Assembly (NCBI GenBank): GCA_905215275.1
Contig: CAJMPE010000012.1
Coordinates: forward strand, 1-18,937
DNA length: 18,937 bases
DNA from: an uncultured bacterium
GTDB taxonomy: Bacteria; Actinomycetota; Coriobacteriia; Coriobacteriales; Coriobacteriaceae
Direction: 5' to 3'
Part shown: piece after piece, positions 7,054 to 14,804 of the stretch
How the letters are laid out: the number at the start of each line of letters is the position of its first letter
Numbering within the stretch: position 1 is the first letter of the stretch
The notes under the pieces: model-generated
What the model saw: only the letters and a program-made list of their open reading frames with translations
Databases searched by the model: none
What the model was told of the DNA's origin: nothing
Made by a program: the position numbers and the translations under genes

Positions 7054-9117
7054 CTAGTGGGTCTTGCGGCGCTTGATCAGCATGATGAGGGCTATCACTA
7101 CGAGCGTTGCTCCCGCTGCTGCTGCGGTGGCGACTAGGGCGAATGTTTGGTCGCCGGTGTTTGCGAGGTTCTTCGCTGTGGTCGTAGTCTTGACCTTGGT
7201 GTCGGTCTTAGCTCCGTTGTCGGACTTGGGCTTGTCCGGGTTCGTCGGGGTCTCAGGAGTCTCGGGGTCCTTTGAGCCTTCGGAATCGGTTGGGCCGGCG
7301 GTGTTTACCAGCGTATGGTCCAGGAACTTCTTGGCGCCCGCACTTGCCTGTGAGAACAGGCGGCGCGTGCGGATCGGGGTGGCGTTCACCGTTGTGGGCG
7401 CCGTCTCCTCGGCCTCGATATTCACGAGCGTCGTGCCGGTGTCGAGGCCCACGTCGTTGTATCCCACGTGGCAGTAATACTGCGCACCGTCATCGTCTGC
7501 GGTCAGGTCAATCTCGAGCTTTGAGGCCGTTCCAGCCGCGAGGTTGCCATCGGCACCCACGAGCTTAAACTCTGTCTCGCCGCGGCCCTTGCGGTACCAC
7601 ATATAGGTCGGTGCCAGTCCTGTTTCGCTATCGTCGGCACCGAGTTGCTTCACATGGCCAATCGCCGAGAGCGTCAGGTGGCTTCCCGCCGTGCGCTCAA
7701 CCGAAGAGTCGTATCCAAGATCCGACCCCTCCGCAGCATCCGCCGCAGGTCCGCTCACGGTCATCGTCATGCCATCGGGCATGGTCTTGACCGTGATGAT
7801 TGCCGAGCGAATACCTGTTTCGGTCGTGGATCCATTCTTAACGGCGGCGATGGCGAATCGATACTCCGTATTGGGCTGCAGCCCATCCCACTTGAGCGAG
7901 GTCTGCGTGTTGTCGGCAATCTTCCAGCTATTGACGACCGCATCCGCCACATTGCTCTGCAGCATGCCCACGCCGTAGCTAAAGCCACTCTTGTTTGCGA
8001 GTACATCATCCCAGCTAAACGTAACGCTGGTCGAATCGACGGCGTTTGCCGTAAAGCCCGTCACGGCCGGCGCGTCGGGCATCTCGACGTCCTTAACGTC
8101 ATAGCCCACGATCCAGAACTGGTCGGTGTCCTTGGTGCCGAGCTTGTCGCCCGAGTCTGCCTCGAACTTGTCGACATCCACCGCGTTGACGCCCAGACGC
8201 CACACAAAACCGTACTTGCCCTGCGCGGCCTCGGGCAGGTTGTCGACGGTGCCGCCGTATTCGGTCGATTCACTCGAGGAGTTACCCGTAGTAAAGCCGG
8301 CGTTGGCACCAAAGCACAGGCCGCCAAACAACTCGTGCTTTGCGAGCTTCGCGCCCATGACAACGCTGCCGTTCAGCGTCAAGCCGAGCTCGAGCTCCTG
8401 CTCCTTGCCCTCCTCGACTTCGATGGTCTGCTCAATGCTCGCCCCCGACTGCGCGGCGGCGCCGTTAAACCCATCGTGCGTGTAGGCGCGCGTTACGCCA
8501 GGCTTGCCCAGGCCAAAGGAATCCCCAACGGGAGTCTCGCCGTTGAGCGTCGTTTGATAGGTTCCGGGTTCTCCCGACCGGTTGGTCAAAAAGTAGCTGA
8601 GCGGCGTCATATTGTGCTGTTTGGCAATGCGGTCATAGGCCTCGACATTAACGACCGAGGTCTGCGCGCCGAGCGACACGGGCGCCGCCATCACGCCCTT
8701 GCCACCAGTTTCCTCATTTTCGATCTCATACTCGTAATAGACCATCGGAATCGTGTAGACCACGGCCTTGTCACCCTCGCCGGCATGTGACTCATAGCTT
8801 ACGCTTGCGCTGACCGTGCGCTCGCTCCGGTAGTCATAGCATCCCTCGGCGGCAAAATCGACTGAAGCATTCATCGCGACCAGGGGCGGACCGGTCTGCA
8901 CCTCGACGGCAACGCCCAACTCGGCGCCAATGGTATAGCCCTGGGATGTCCCCGTGCCCTTTTCCTCTCCGTATGACGTGCCGCCCAACACCAGATAGCC
9001 GTATGCCTGCTCCAAATCCTCAACATAGGGCGCATCCTGCAGCACGGCAAGCGCGCGGGTTGGTATAGACCTTGTAGCGGTCCTTGTACGTGATCTTGAC
9101 GCTGTCGTTGTCGACAT
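7054..9117 (-). CDS. Cell-wall-anchored surface protein, C-terminal part (after frameshift)
   Basis: This frame holds the C-terminal ~670 residues of a protein whose N-terminus is encoded at 9020-11140 in another frame. True homology probably begins near 9055 (TRALAVLQDAPYVEDL); the ATG at 9117 and its first ~20 residues are low-complexity out-of-frame sequence. In order it shows a large beta-rich region with many Gly-Glu-Tyr segments, a fibronectin-III-like domain (from PAVTGFTANAVDSTSVTF to the TVKTMP end, about 7780-8085), an Ig-like domain ending DDDGAQYYCHVGYN, and a Pro/Thr/Lys-rich stalk. It ends with a sorting signal: LANTGDQ, a hydrophobic helix and the tail KRRKTH. The LANTG form suggests sortase attachment to peptidoglycan. 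No independent ribosome site is seen, so it is probably expressed only with frame restoration. Confidence 0.75.
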   Translation of the reverse strand: MSTTTASRSRTRTATRSIPTRALAVLQDAPYVEDLEQAYGYLVLGGTSYGEEKGTGTSQGYTIGAELGVAVEVQTGPPLVAMNASVDFAAEGCYDYRSERTVSASVSYESHAGEGDKAVVYTIPMVYYEYEIENEETGGKGVMAAPVSLGAQTSVVNVEAYDRIAKQHNMTPLSYFLTNRSGEPGTYQTTLNGETPVGDSFGLGKPGVTRAYTHDGFNGAAAQSGASIEQTIEVEEGKEQELELGLTLNGSVVMGAKLAKHELFGGLCFGANAGFTTGNSSSESTEYGGTVDNLPEAAQGKYGFVWRLGVNAVDVDKFEADSGDKLGTKDTDQFWIVGYDVKDVEMPDAPAVTGFTANAVDSTSVTFSWDDVLANKSGFSYGVGMLQSNVADAVVNSWKIADNTQTSLKWDGLQPNTEYRFAIAAVKNGSTTETGIRSAIITVKTMPDGMTMTVSGPAADAAEGSDLGYDSSVERTAGSHLTLSAIGHVKQLGADDSETGLAPTYMWYRKGRGETEFKLVGADGNLAAGTASKLEIDLTADDDGAQYYCHVGYNDVGLDTGTTLVNIEAEETAPTTVNATPIRTRRLFSQASAGAKKFLDHTLVNTAGPTDSEGSKDPETPETPTNPDKPKSDNGAKTDTKVKTTTTAKNLANTGDQTFALVATAAAAGATLVVIALIMLIKRRKTH

Positions 9118-11140
9118 CGGGCAGCGCGAGCGAGATAAATGTGCCGTAGGTAGTGCCGCGACGGTTGCTCTCGCTAATCACCTGCTCCTCGCCGCGGCGC
9201 ACCTTTCCGTTCTCGTCGAGCGAAAAATGCGAGGCGGTCATCCAATAGTAGTCATCGTTCTTGCGCAGGTCCTCGTCGCGGTGCTTGCCCACCACGGCGA
9301 TAAAGCTCTCGTTATAGCGGTCCGAACCCGAGACGCTGCCCGCCTTGACGTCGCTGATCCACACCTGCTCTATACCCTTGTGGTCATGCTTGTTGCTGCT
9401 GTTGTATTGCTGACCGCTCATGCTCATGGTTCCGACCATGGACCCCAAGCCCTGAGCCCCGCTCTGTGCCGTGTTGCAGGCAAAGTCGCGGAACACATCG
9501 CCGCCCACGAGCACCTCGTCGACCGCCAGCTGCTCGGACAGGCCGTCAAGGTTGGCAGTGGCAAGGGCAATAGGCGCCAAGGTGCACGGATAGCGCTTAT
9601 CCTGAGCGCTATCCTTCCATGCGCTGTTGGGCACATGCATCAGCCCATAGGAGGCGAGGAGCCCGTCTCTGTATTCCTTGCAATCGGAAAGCTTGAACTC
9701 GCCAGACTCCGAGTCAAAATACGCATAGCGGTACAGCGCGCCGTACAGCCCCTTGCTGCCGTCAGAAGCGCCGTAATCAAAAGCGCTGCGTTGCCAGTCA
9801 TAGCCCGCAAGAATAAGGCCCGTGACGGTTTCACCCGTCTTCTTTCCTTCTTCATCGTAGGCGGCAAACGTGCCGAACGTCGCATTCGCAGCGACCATGG
9901 TCTTGCCGTTCGCGGAGAGGGAGATTGCGCCCGCGTCGCCCAGAGCATCGACATGGACGAGCGCACCCTTGGATGCATCCCACGAAAACAGCTCGCAATG
10001 CGTCGACTTATCAATATTCTTCTTGCCGTAGGGTGCCGAGACCACGATGGCGAGGTCATCGCAAAAATCGCGATCGAGGTCGCCGGCCGCTAGCGAAACG
10101 ACAGGAGCTGACTGAAGCTGCGTCCAGGAGTCGTTCCCGCCCTTGTTGTGCGTGGTGTAGTCCGCAGCGTTACCGGCATCGATCTTGACGACGCTTTGCT
10201 TCCAGTTGCCGCCCTCCAAGTCATACATGTCGACTACAGCCTTGCGCACGCCGTTCTCGTCGACATAGCAGCCCGCGTAGACAAAAAGCTCGTCGACGCC
10301 GTCGCCATCGACATCGCCCGCCTCGACATCAAAGACGGCGTCGTGCTCTTGCAGGTAACCGGCATCCAGGTACTTAAAACGGCCTTCGTACATCATATTA
10401 GTGTTGACCGTCACCGGCAGGTGTGTGTCGAGAGTGCGCGTACGCCCGTTGCTAAACGAGTAGAGGACCAGCTCAACCTTTCCGGCGTATGACTTGCCGT
10501 CAATCGTCGTGGAGGAACTGTCGCCGTAGGCACGGAGCTCGACAACGCGGCTCTTTTTGCCCGTGCTGGCGTCGCTGCAGAACTCAACACTCGTGGCGTG
10601 AATGCCCGAGAAACCGTTGTTGTCGTTGGCGAGTACTGTTGAGGACTCATTGTTGCTTAGGTACGACCAGGTGCCGCCACCGTAGTCGCTATGCTTGTAG
10701 AGATCGCTGTTCGTATCGAAGTTGTTGACGTTTTGCCAGAACTTTGCGGCGCCCCACACACTTCCGTAGCCATCGGTGAGTTTGCTGCTGCCGCCAATGT
10801 CACCGCGCTCGACGTTCTCGAGCTTGTCGCGCAGAGTGTAGCGATTGCCATGGCTACCGTTAGCTGCCATATAGACCTCGCTGCGCGTGGCAAACGTCGT
10901 GGGGGTATCAGTGGAATAGGGGCCAACGGTATCGGCCGGAATGTCCTCGCTCGTGCCCAGACCCAGGGCTTGATAATCCTGCTCGGTCATATCGGTGATT
11001 GCGGGCGCGTCTGCCGCCTGGGCAACCTGGGGCGTGGCCGTGAAGCAGGCGACGCTCGTGGCGACCAACGCAGCAAGCGCCGCCGTCCCAACAAGCGGGA
11101 TTTTCGACAGCCTATGGATACGGGGGTGTGGAACGTACAT
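9020..11140 (-). CDS. Secreted surface protein with FG-GAP-like repeats, N-terminal part (frameshifted gene)
   Basis: The ATG at 11140 (MYVPHPRIHRL) is chosen because GCGAGG lies six bases upstream; an ATG at 11176 has none. Residues 1-42 form a signal peptide with a basic start, a hydrophobic core and an AQA-AD cleavage site. The mature part carries FG-GAP/VCBS-like calcium-loop segments: AGDVDGDGVDELFVYAG near residue 270, AGDLDRDFCDDLAIV near 355 and PDVDNDSVKITYKD near 675, as in beta-propeller adhesins. The frame ends prematurely (NPRACRAAGCALC) just past a CG-rich run at 9051-9059, where homology switches to the frame of the 7054-9117 segment. Joined, they would make about 1,360 residues, exported and wall-anchored. 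Ligand unknown. Whether the shift is mutation, phase variation or sequencing error cannot be told here. Confidence 0.8.
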   Translation of the reverse strand: MYVPHPRIHRLSKIPLVGTAALAALVATSVACFTATPQVAQAADAPAITDMTEQDYQALGLGTSEDIPADTVGPYSTDTPTTFATRSEVYMAANGSHGNRYTLRDKLENVERGDIGGSSKLTDGYGSVWGAAKFWQNVNNFDTNSDLYKHSDYGGGTWSYLSNNESSTVLANDNNGFSGIHATSVEFCSDASTGKKSRVVELRAYGDSSSTTIDGKSYAGKVELVLYSFSNGRTRTLDTHLPVTVNTNMMYEGRFKYLDAGYLQEHDAVFDVEAGDVDGDGVDELFVYAGCYVDENGVRKAVVDMYDLEGGNWKQSVVKIDAGNAADYTTHNKGGNDSWTQLQSAPVVSLAAGDLDRDFCDDLAIVVSAPYGKKNIDKSTHCELFSWDASKGALVHVDALGDAGAISLSANGKTMVAANATFGTFAAYDEEGKKTGETVTGLILAGYDWQRSAFDYGASDGSKGLYGALYRYAYFDSESGEFKLSDCKEYRDGLLASYGLMHVPNSAWKDSAQDKRYPCTLAPIALATANLDGLSEQLAVDEVLVGGDVFRDFACNTAQSGAQGLGSMVGTMSMSGQQYNSSNKHDHKGIEQVWISDVKAGSVSGSDRYNESFIAVVGKHRDEDLRKNDDYYWMTASHFSLDENGKVRRGEEQVISESNRRGTTYGTFISLALPDVDNDSVKITYKDRYKVYTNPRACRAAGCALC
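9051..9059 (-). other. Frameshift site within surface-protein gene
   Basis: The plus strand reads GCGCGCGGG. On the minus strand the upstream frame reads Asn-Pro-Arg-Ala-Cys while the downstream frame reads Arg-Ala-Leu-Ala-Val-Leu. Adding two bases (one CG unit) gives the smooth join NPRALAVLQDAPY; deleting one C gives NRALAVLQ. The two frames overlap by 98 bp and only together contain both a signal peptide and a wall anchor. Confidence 0.8.
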
Positions 11141-11167
11141 GAGGGACCTCGCTTTATTCGAGTGGAG

Positions 11168-11249
11168 TGGACTCATTTTTGCAAATGATACATCCGATGC
11201 CCGATATCACGTGTCTCATTTTCGCCAACGGCGTGTCTCATTTTTGAGA
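11168..11249. repeat. Three phased copies of CTCATTTT upstream of the surface-protein gene
   Basis: CTCATTTT occurs at 11072+100=11172, at 11215 and at 11237 on the plus strand. The two copies at 11215 and 11237 share the longer GTGTCTCATTTT. The intervals are 43 and 22 bp, close to four and two helical turns. The last copy is part of the palindrome TCTCA-TTTT-TGAGA. The first overlaps the 5' end of the surface-protein leader. They may be regulator sites or decayed array units; no clear -35/-10 pair is visible here. Confidence 0.45.
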
Positions 11250-11262
11250 ATCCGAGATGCCG

Positions 11263-11735
11263 CGGAAATCTTATCCCAGCTCAAAGGCCATTTCTGGGAT
11301 GTATTTTCCGTCGAGTGCCTCATCGGGAAACTGCATCCCATTTCAAGCGTCGATTCTGGGACGCACTTTCCCCTTAGACCCTCAACCGGAAACCGCATCC
11401 CACTTTGAGCGCAAATTCCGGGATGCATTTTCCGCTTGAGCCTCATTGGGAAACGGCGTCCCACTTTGAGGGCTGATTGTGGGATGCATTTTCCGGTTTT
11501 GCTCTCATTGGGAAAATGCATCCCGTTTCTTGACCGAATAATGGGACGCAATTTCCCGTTGGAGCGCCTTTGGGAAAGTGTGTCCCACTTCGACCGCCCA
11601 GAGTGGGATGCACTTTCCGCAAAGCACCTCAACGGGAAACTACGTCCCATTCCAAAGGCAAATTCCGGGACGCATTTTTCGAAAGCCTGCCCATCCGGAA
11701 AGCCCGTCCCACTTTGGACGCATCCGGGCACGGAA
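11263..11735. repeat. Tandem array of eight imperfect palindromes, 62-bp period
   Basis: Units begin (G/CGGAAA) at 11263, 11325, 11387, 11448, 11510, 11572, 11634 and 11696, so every step is 62 bp except one of 61. Each has the arm GGGAAAnTGCnTCCCA, a ~16-base loop and the complementary arm TGGGAnGCAnTTTCCC. A ~14-base spacer follows, most often containing CCTCA. Stem ends vary together in units 1, 2, 3 and 5 (C-G, G-C, C-G, G-C), but not in units 4, 6 and 7. The final unit is decayed on its right arm. Because 62 is not a multiple of three, no protein frame repeats; the open frames across it are by-products. It fills the gap between the surface-protein gene and the tsa operon terminator. Confidence 0.9.
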
Positions 11736-11769
11736 CCATCGACCTATCAGGCCCCCCATCAATAAAGAG

Positions 11770-11903
11770 GCGTCCTCCCGGACGGCGGGGCACGAAGTTC
11801 ATCGCGAGTTCCGCACGCAAAGAAGGCCACTTAATGTGGCCTTCGTCTTGCGCAGGACTGTAGAGCAGGAAACCTTATATCCGGCCCCTCCGGCCGGGGA
11901 CCG
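11770..11903 (-). repeat. Fold-back element, copy B (inverted relative to copy A)
   Basis: The minus strand carries the same ~80-bp core as 6704-6834, including GCAAGACG, ACATTAAGTGGCC, TTTGCGTGCGG and CTCGCGATGAAC, with about 90% identity. The outer arms (about 11771-11800 and 11868-11902) are again mutually complementary, but their sequence differs from copy A. This points to conservation of folding rather than of bases. It starts 11 bp beyond the tsaD stop codon, in the same position relative to its gene as copy A. Confidence 0.75.
11814..11844 (-). terminator. Terminator of the acpS-tsaD operon (core of fold-back copy B)
   Basis: On the minus strand GAAGGCCAC-ATTAA-GTGGCCTTC (11844-11822) forms a nine-base-pair stem followed by TTTGCGTG. 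It is the only strong hairpin soon after the last gene of the six-gene operon. The T-run is short, so termination may be partial. Confidence 0.65.
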
Positions 11904-11914
11904 CGCCTTTGCGA

Positions 11915-14299
11915 CTACAGCGTCATGTTCGGATCGGCGTCGACGTCGAACGGCGAGATTTCTCCTCGATCGAATTTACGGCGGGCGACCTCCGCGATCA
12001 TGGCAGCGTTGTCGGTGCATGCCGAAAGAGGCGGCACCGTCACGCGGATGCCCTGGCGCCCGAGCTTCTTGATCATCATCTCGCGCAGATGCGGATTAGC
12101 CGAGACGCCGCCGCCGATGCAGTATTCCTTGCACCCGGTGGCATGCAGCGCGTTCTTGGCCTTCTTGTACTGAACGTCAAAGACTGCGGCCTCAAACGAA
12201 GCCGCCAGGTCGGGCAGATGAATCGTGCGCCCGGCCTTGGTCTCCTGCTCGATGTAGAGCGTCACCGCCGTCTTAAGGCCCGAAAGCGAGAATCGATAGT
12301 CTCCCCTACTATTGAGCGCACGGGGGAAGTCAATCGCGCGGGGATTGCCCGTCTCGGCCAGTTTGGAAATGATGGGGCCGCCGGGATAGCCCAAACCCAG
12401 CGCCTTAGCCACCTTGTCAAAGGCCTCACCCACGGCGTCGTCGAGCGTCTCGCCGAGCACCTCGTAGTCGCCCCACGCCTTGACGTGAACAAGCATGGTA
12501 TGACCGCCCGAGACGAGCGTGAAGATAAACGGCGGCTTGAGATCGGGCTGCGCCAGCAGGTTGGCAAACAGGTGGCCCTCCAGATGATTGACACACACGA
12601 GCGGTTTACCGGCAGCATAGGCAAAGCCCTTGGCGAAGGCGACGCCCACCACCAGAGCACCCACCAGGCCCGGACCCTGTGTCACGCCAACAGCGGCGAG
12701 TTCGCTCGGCGCGATGGCTCCGCCCTCAAGACCAAGCGATGCCGCGGCATCCTCGAGCGCCGCGTCCACCACGCTCACGATAACTTCAACGTGCTTGCGC
12801 GAAGCGATCTCGGGCACTACGCCGCCAAAACGGGCATGAAAATCGATCTGCGTCGAAACCTGATTGGCCAGCATGTTACCGTCCGCATCGATAATCGCCA
12901 CAGCCGTCTCATCGCACGAACTCTCGATGGCAAGCACCAGGCGGCGGCGCTCAATTTCGGCGCGTTCCTCGACGGTGCGCTCGGGTGCAGGTAGCGGCCA
13001 TACACGCTGCTCAGCCGCCGTCGGCTCGGGCGAAGCGTTGTCGACCGGGAGCACCAAGGGCAGCGGCGCCGTCATGACGATGGCATCTTTGCCAACACCG
13101 TAGTAACCGCGGCGGCAGCCCGCCTCGGTAAAGCCCAGGGAGGCATAGAGTGCAATAGCGCCCTCGTTGCCGTCCTCGACCTCGAGCGAAGCCGTGGTGC
13201 AGCCGAGCATCTGGGCATCGTAGCTCACGTGCGACAGCAGCTTGCGGGCAATACCCTCGCGGCGATGCTTCGGATCGACGGCAACATCCAGAATCTGCAC
13301 GTCACCGTCCACGACCATGCCACCGGCAAGCCCCAGCAGCTGACCGTCGTCGTGCGCCACCCACCAGCTGCGCGGCGCCGCAACATCCTCGCCCAGCTCG
13401 GATAGAAACATGCCCGGCGTCCACGCCTCGTGTCCAGCGCCTTCAAAGCAGGCGGCCTCCAGCGCACTTGCGCCCTCGGCGTCCGCCGCACCCATGGGGC
13501 GGAATTGCAGATGGCGACCGGCGAGCTCATCGGCAACGCCCGTAATTTCGCTCTTCGCGCTCTCGGCAAGACCGAGGCGTTTGCGCTCGTTTTCCTCGGC
13601 ATCAGAAAGGCGCGTATAGATCGGAAGGACGCGGGCCGGGTCGCCGTCACCCGCGGCATGTGCAAGGAGGAGGCCCTCGCCCGAAGGCCACCACAAGCCG
13701 CGCTCTACGCAGCGAGCGACCTCATCCTCGCCCAGCAGCTTGCCATAGCGCACGAGACCGTCGCCAGTCAGCTGAACCTGGTCCCAGTCCGCGGCTTGGC
13801 GCCACTCATCAAGCGCCACGGCAGCCTTGACCACGTGCTCGCGCTCAAACTGACGCTCGGGGCCCTCGTCGCTCAGTACATACAAAGCCGGATACACCTC
13901 GCCGCGCATGGCATCGGCCAGAATGCCGAGTTTGCCACGCACGCCAGCCTTCCACGCGGTCCATGCGCAGGCATCGAGCGTCGACACACCCAACAGCGGC
14001 ACGTTGGCACCGCGCGCCAAGCCCTTGGCGGTGGAAATGCCGATACGCACGCCGGTAAACGAACCCGGACCGCGACCGACGACGTAACTGCCCACGTCGG
14101 CACGGTCCATGCCGGCCTGAGCAAGCACGCTATCGACGGTATTCACGAGCTCCACATTGGCATGGCGACGACACATATGGTCGCCGCTCACCAGCTTCGC
14201 CTCGCCCGTCTGCCCATCAATCCAGCTTGCCGCGCAGGCAAGCATATCGGTCGAAGTATCGAGCGCTACCACCAGCGCGTAATCGTTATGCAAGCTCAT
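11915..14299 (-). CDS. tsaD: TsaB-RimI-TsaD triple fusion: tRNA t6A37 synthesis and S18-type N-acetyltransferase
   Basis: One 794-residue chain carries three domains. Residues ~4-240 are TsaB (ALDTSTDML, VVGRGPGSFTGVRIG), the scaffold partner of TsaD. Residues ~262-412 are a RimI-type GNAT acetyltransferase, with the acetyl-CoA loop RREGIARKLL near 346-355 and NEGAIALYASLGF. After a ~40-residue Pro/Glu-rich linker, residues ~453-794 are TsaD: ESSCDET, the metal-binding HLEGH (His572, His576), VSGGHTML, CIGGGVSANPHLR and CTDNAAM. TsaD transfers threonylcarbamoyl to A37 of ANN-decoding tRNAs; RimI acetylates ribosomal protein S18. ATG 14299 is used; the TTG six codons earlier has no ribosome site. 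It overlaps the tsaE end by 14 bp, so translation is probably coupled. All three domains look intact. Confidence 0.93.
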   Translation of the reverse strand: MSLHNDYALVVALDTSTDMLACAASWIDGQTGEAKLVSGDHMCRRHANVELVNTVDSVLAQAGMDRADVGSYVVGRGPGSFTGVRIGISTAKGLARGANVPLLGVSTLDACAWTAWKAGVRGKLGILADAMRGEVYPALYVLSDEGPERQFEREHVVKAAVALDEWRQAADWDQVQLTGDGLVRYGKLLGEDEVARCVERGLWWPSGEGLLLAHAAGDGDPARVLPIYTRLSDAEENERKRLGLAESAKSEITGVADELAGRHLQFRPMGAADAEGASALEAACFEGAGHEAWTPGMFLSELGEDVAAPRSWWVAHDDGQLLGLAGGMVVDGDVQILDVAVDPKHRREGIARKLLSHVSYDAQMLGCTTASLEVEDGNEGAIALYASLGFTEAGCRRGYYGVGKDAIVMTAPLPLVLPVDNASPEPTAAEQRVWPLPAPERTVEERAEIERRRLVLAIESSCDETAVAIIDADGNMLANQVSTQIDFHARFGGVVPEIASRKHVEVIVSVVDAALEDAAASLGLEGGAIAPSELAAVGVTQGPGLVGALVVGVAFAKGFAYAAGKPLVCVNHLEGHLFANLLAQPDLKPPFIFTLVSGGHTMLVHVKAWGDYEVLGETLDDAVGEAFDKVAKALGLGYPGGPIISKLAETGNPRAIDFPRALNSRGDYRFSLSGLKTAVTLYIEQETKAGRTIHLPDLAASFEAAVFDVQYKKAKNALHATGCKEYCIGGGVSANPHLREMMIKKLGRQGIRVTVPPLSACTDNAAMIAEVARRKFDRGEISPFDVDADPNMTL

Positions 14300-14792
14300 C
14301 TTGTACAGCCTTATCAATCAAATCGGAAAGCTTCGCTGCGCGCTCGCCGTGCACCTCGAGCGTTATCATTCGCACGTCGCTATCGTTCTCATCACGCTTA
14401 AGCGTTACCGAAAGATACTCGTCTGTCAGTTCGTCCTGGAACTGTTCGCCCCACTCCAACAGACAGGCACCCTCATAGCCCAGTACATCGAAAATGCCCG
14501 TATCCTCGAGCTCGTAAGCATGCTCCAGACGGTACAGGTCAAAGTGGAACAGCGGAATACGCCCCTGGTCATGAACAGCCATGAGTGCGAATGTGGGGCT
14601 CGTGACCATATGGCCGTCGCCCAGACCACGCGAAACGCCCTTGGTAAAGTGGGTTTTGCCCACCCCGAGGCCGCCGGTCAAGATCAGCACATCACCATCT
14701 TCCAGGCACGGCGCAACCAACTCGCCAAAATACTCCGTATCTGCAGAGCAAGCCGTTTTATAAATACCTACCCCCAGGCGCTCCAGGGACAT
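14286..14792 (-). CDS. tsaE: TsaE, ATPase of the tRNA threonylcarbamoyladenosine complex
   Basis: A 168-residue P-loop ATPase needed for multiple turnover of the TsaB-TsaD complex in t6A37 formation. The Walker A motif is GGLGVGKTHF at residues 40-49, followed by the TsaE hallmark SPTFALM and FHFDLYRLE. The LLEWGEQF segment carries the conserved Glu-Trp. Length is typical of the family. AAGGAG five bases upstream of ATG 14792 gives a firm start. It lies 12 bp after the uracil-DNA glycosylase gene and its end overlaps the TsaB-RimI-TsaD gene, so the whole bacterial t6A complex apart from TsaC is encoded side by side. Confidence 0.95.
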   Translation of the reverse strand: MSLERLGVGIYKTACSADTEYFGELVAPCLEDGDVLILTGGLGVGKTHFTKGVSRGLGDGHMVTSPTFALMAVHDQGRIPLFHFDLYRLEHAYELEDTGIFDVLGYEGACLLEWGEQFQDELTDEYLSVTLKRDENDSDVRMITLEVHGERAAKLSDLIDKAVQDELA

Positions 14793-14804
14793 ATATGCTC
14801 CTTA

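Noticed and set aside
7645..8790. 381-codon plus-strand open frame
   Set aside because: Antisense to the surface-protein C-terminal part, which has recognisable fibronectin-III-like and Ig-like domains in the other strand.
11216..11731. 171-codon minus-strand open frame across the repeat array, and plus-strand frames in the same region
   Set aside because: The 62-bp period rotates the reading frame with every unit, no ribosome site is present, and constraint is on palindromic arms rather than codons.
11263..11735. CRISPR array
   Set aside because: The repeats are divergent palindromes, the intervening bases are short and conserved, and no cas genes are present.
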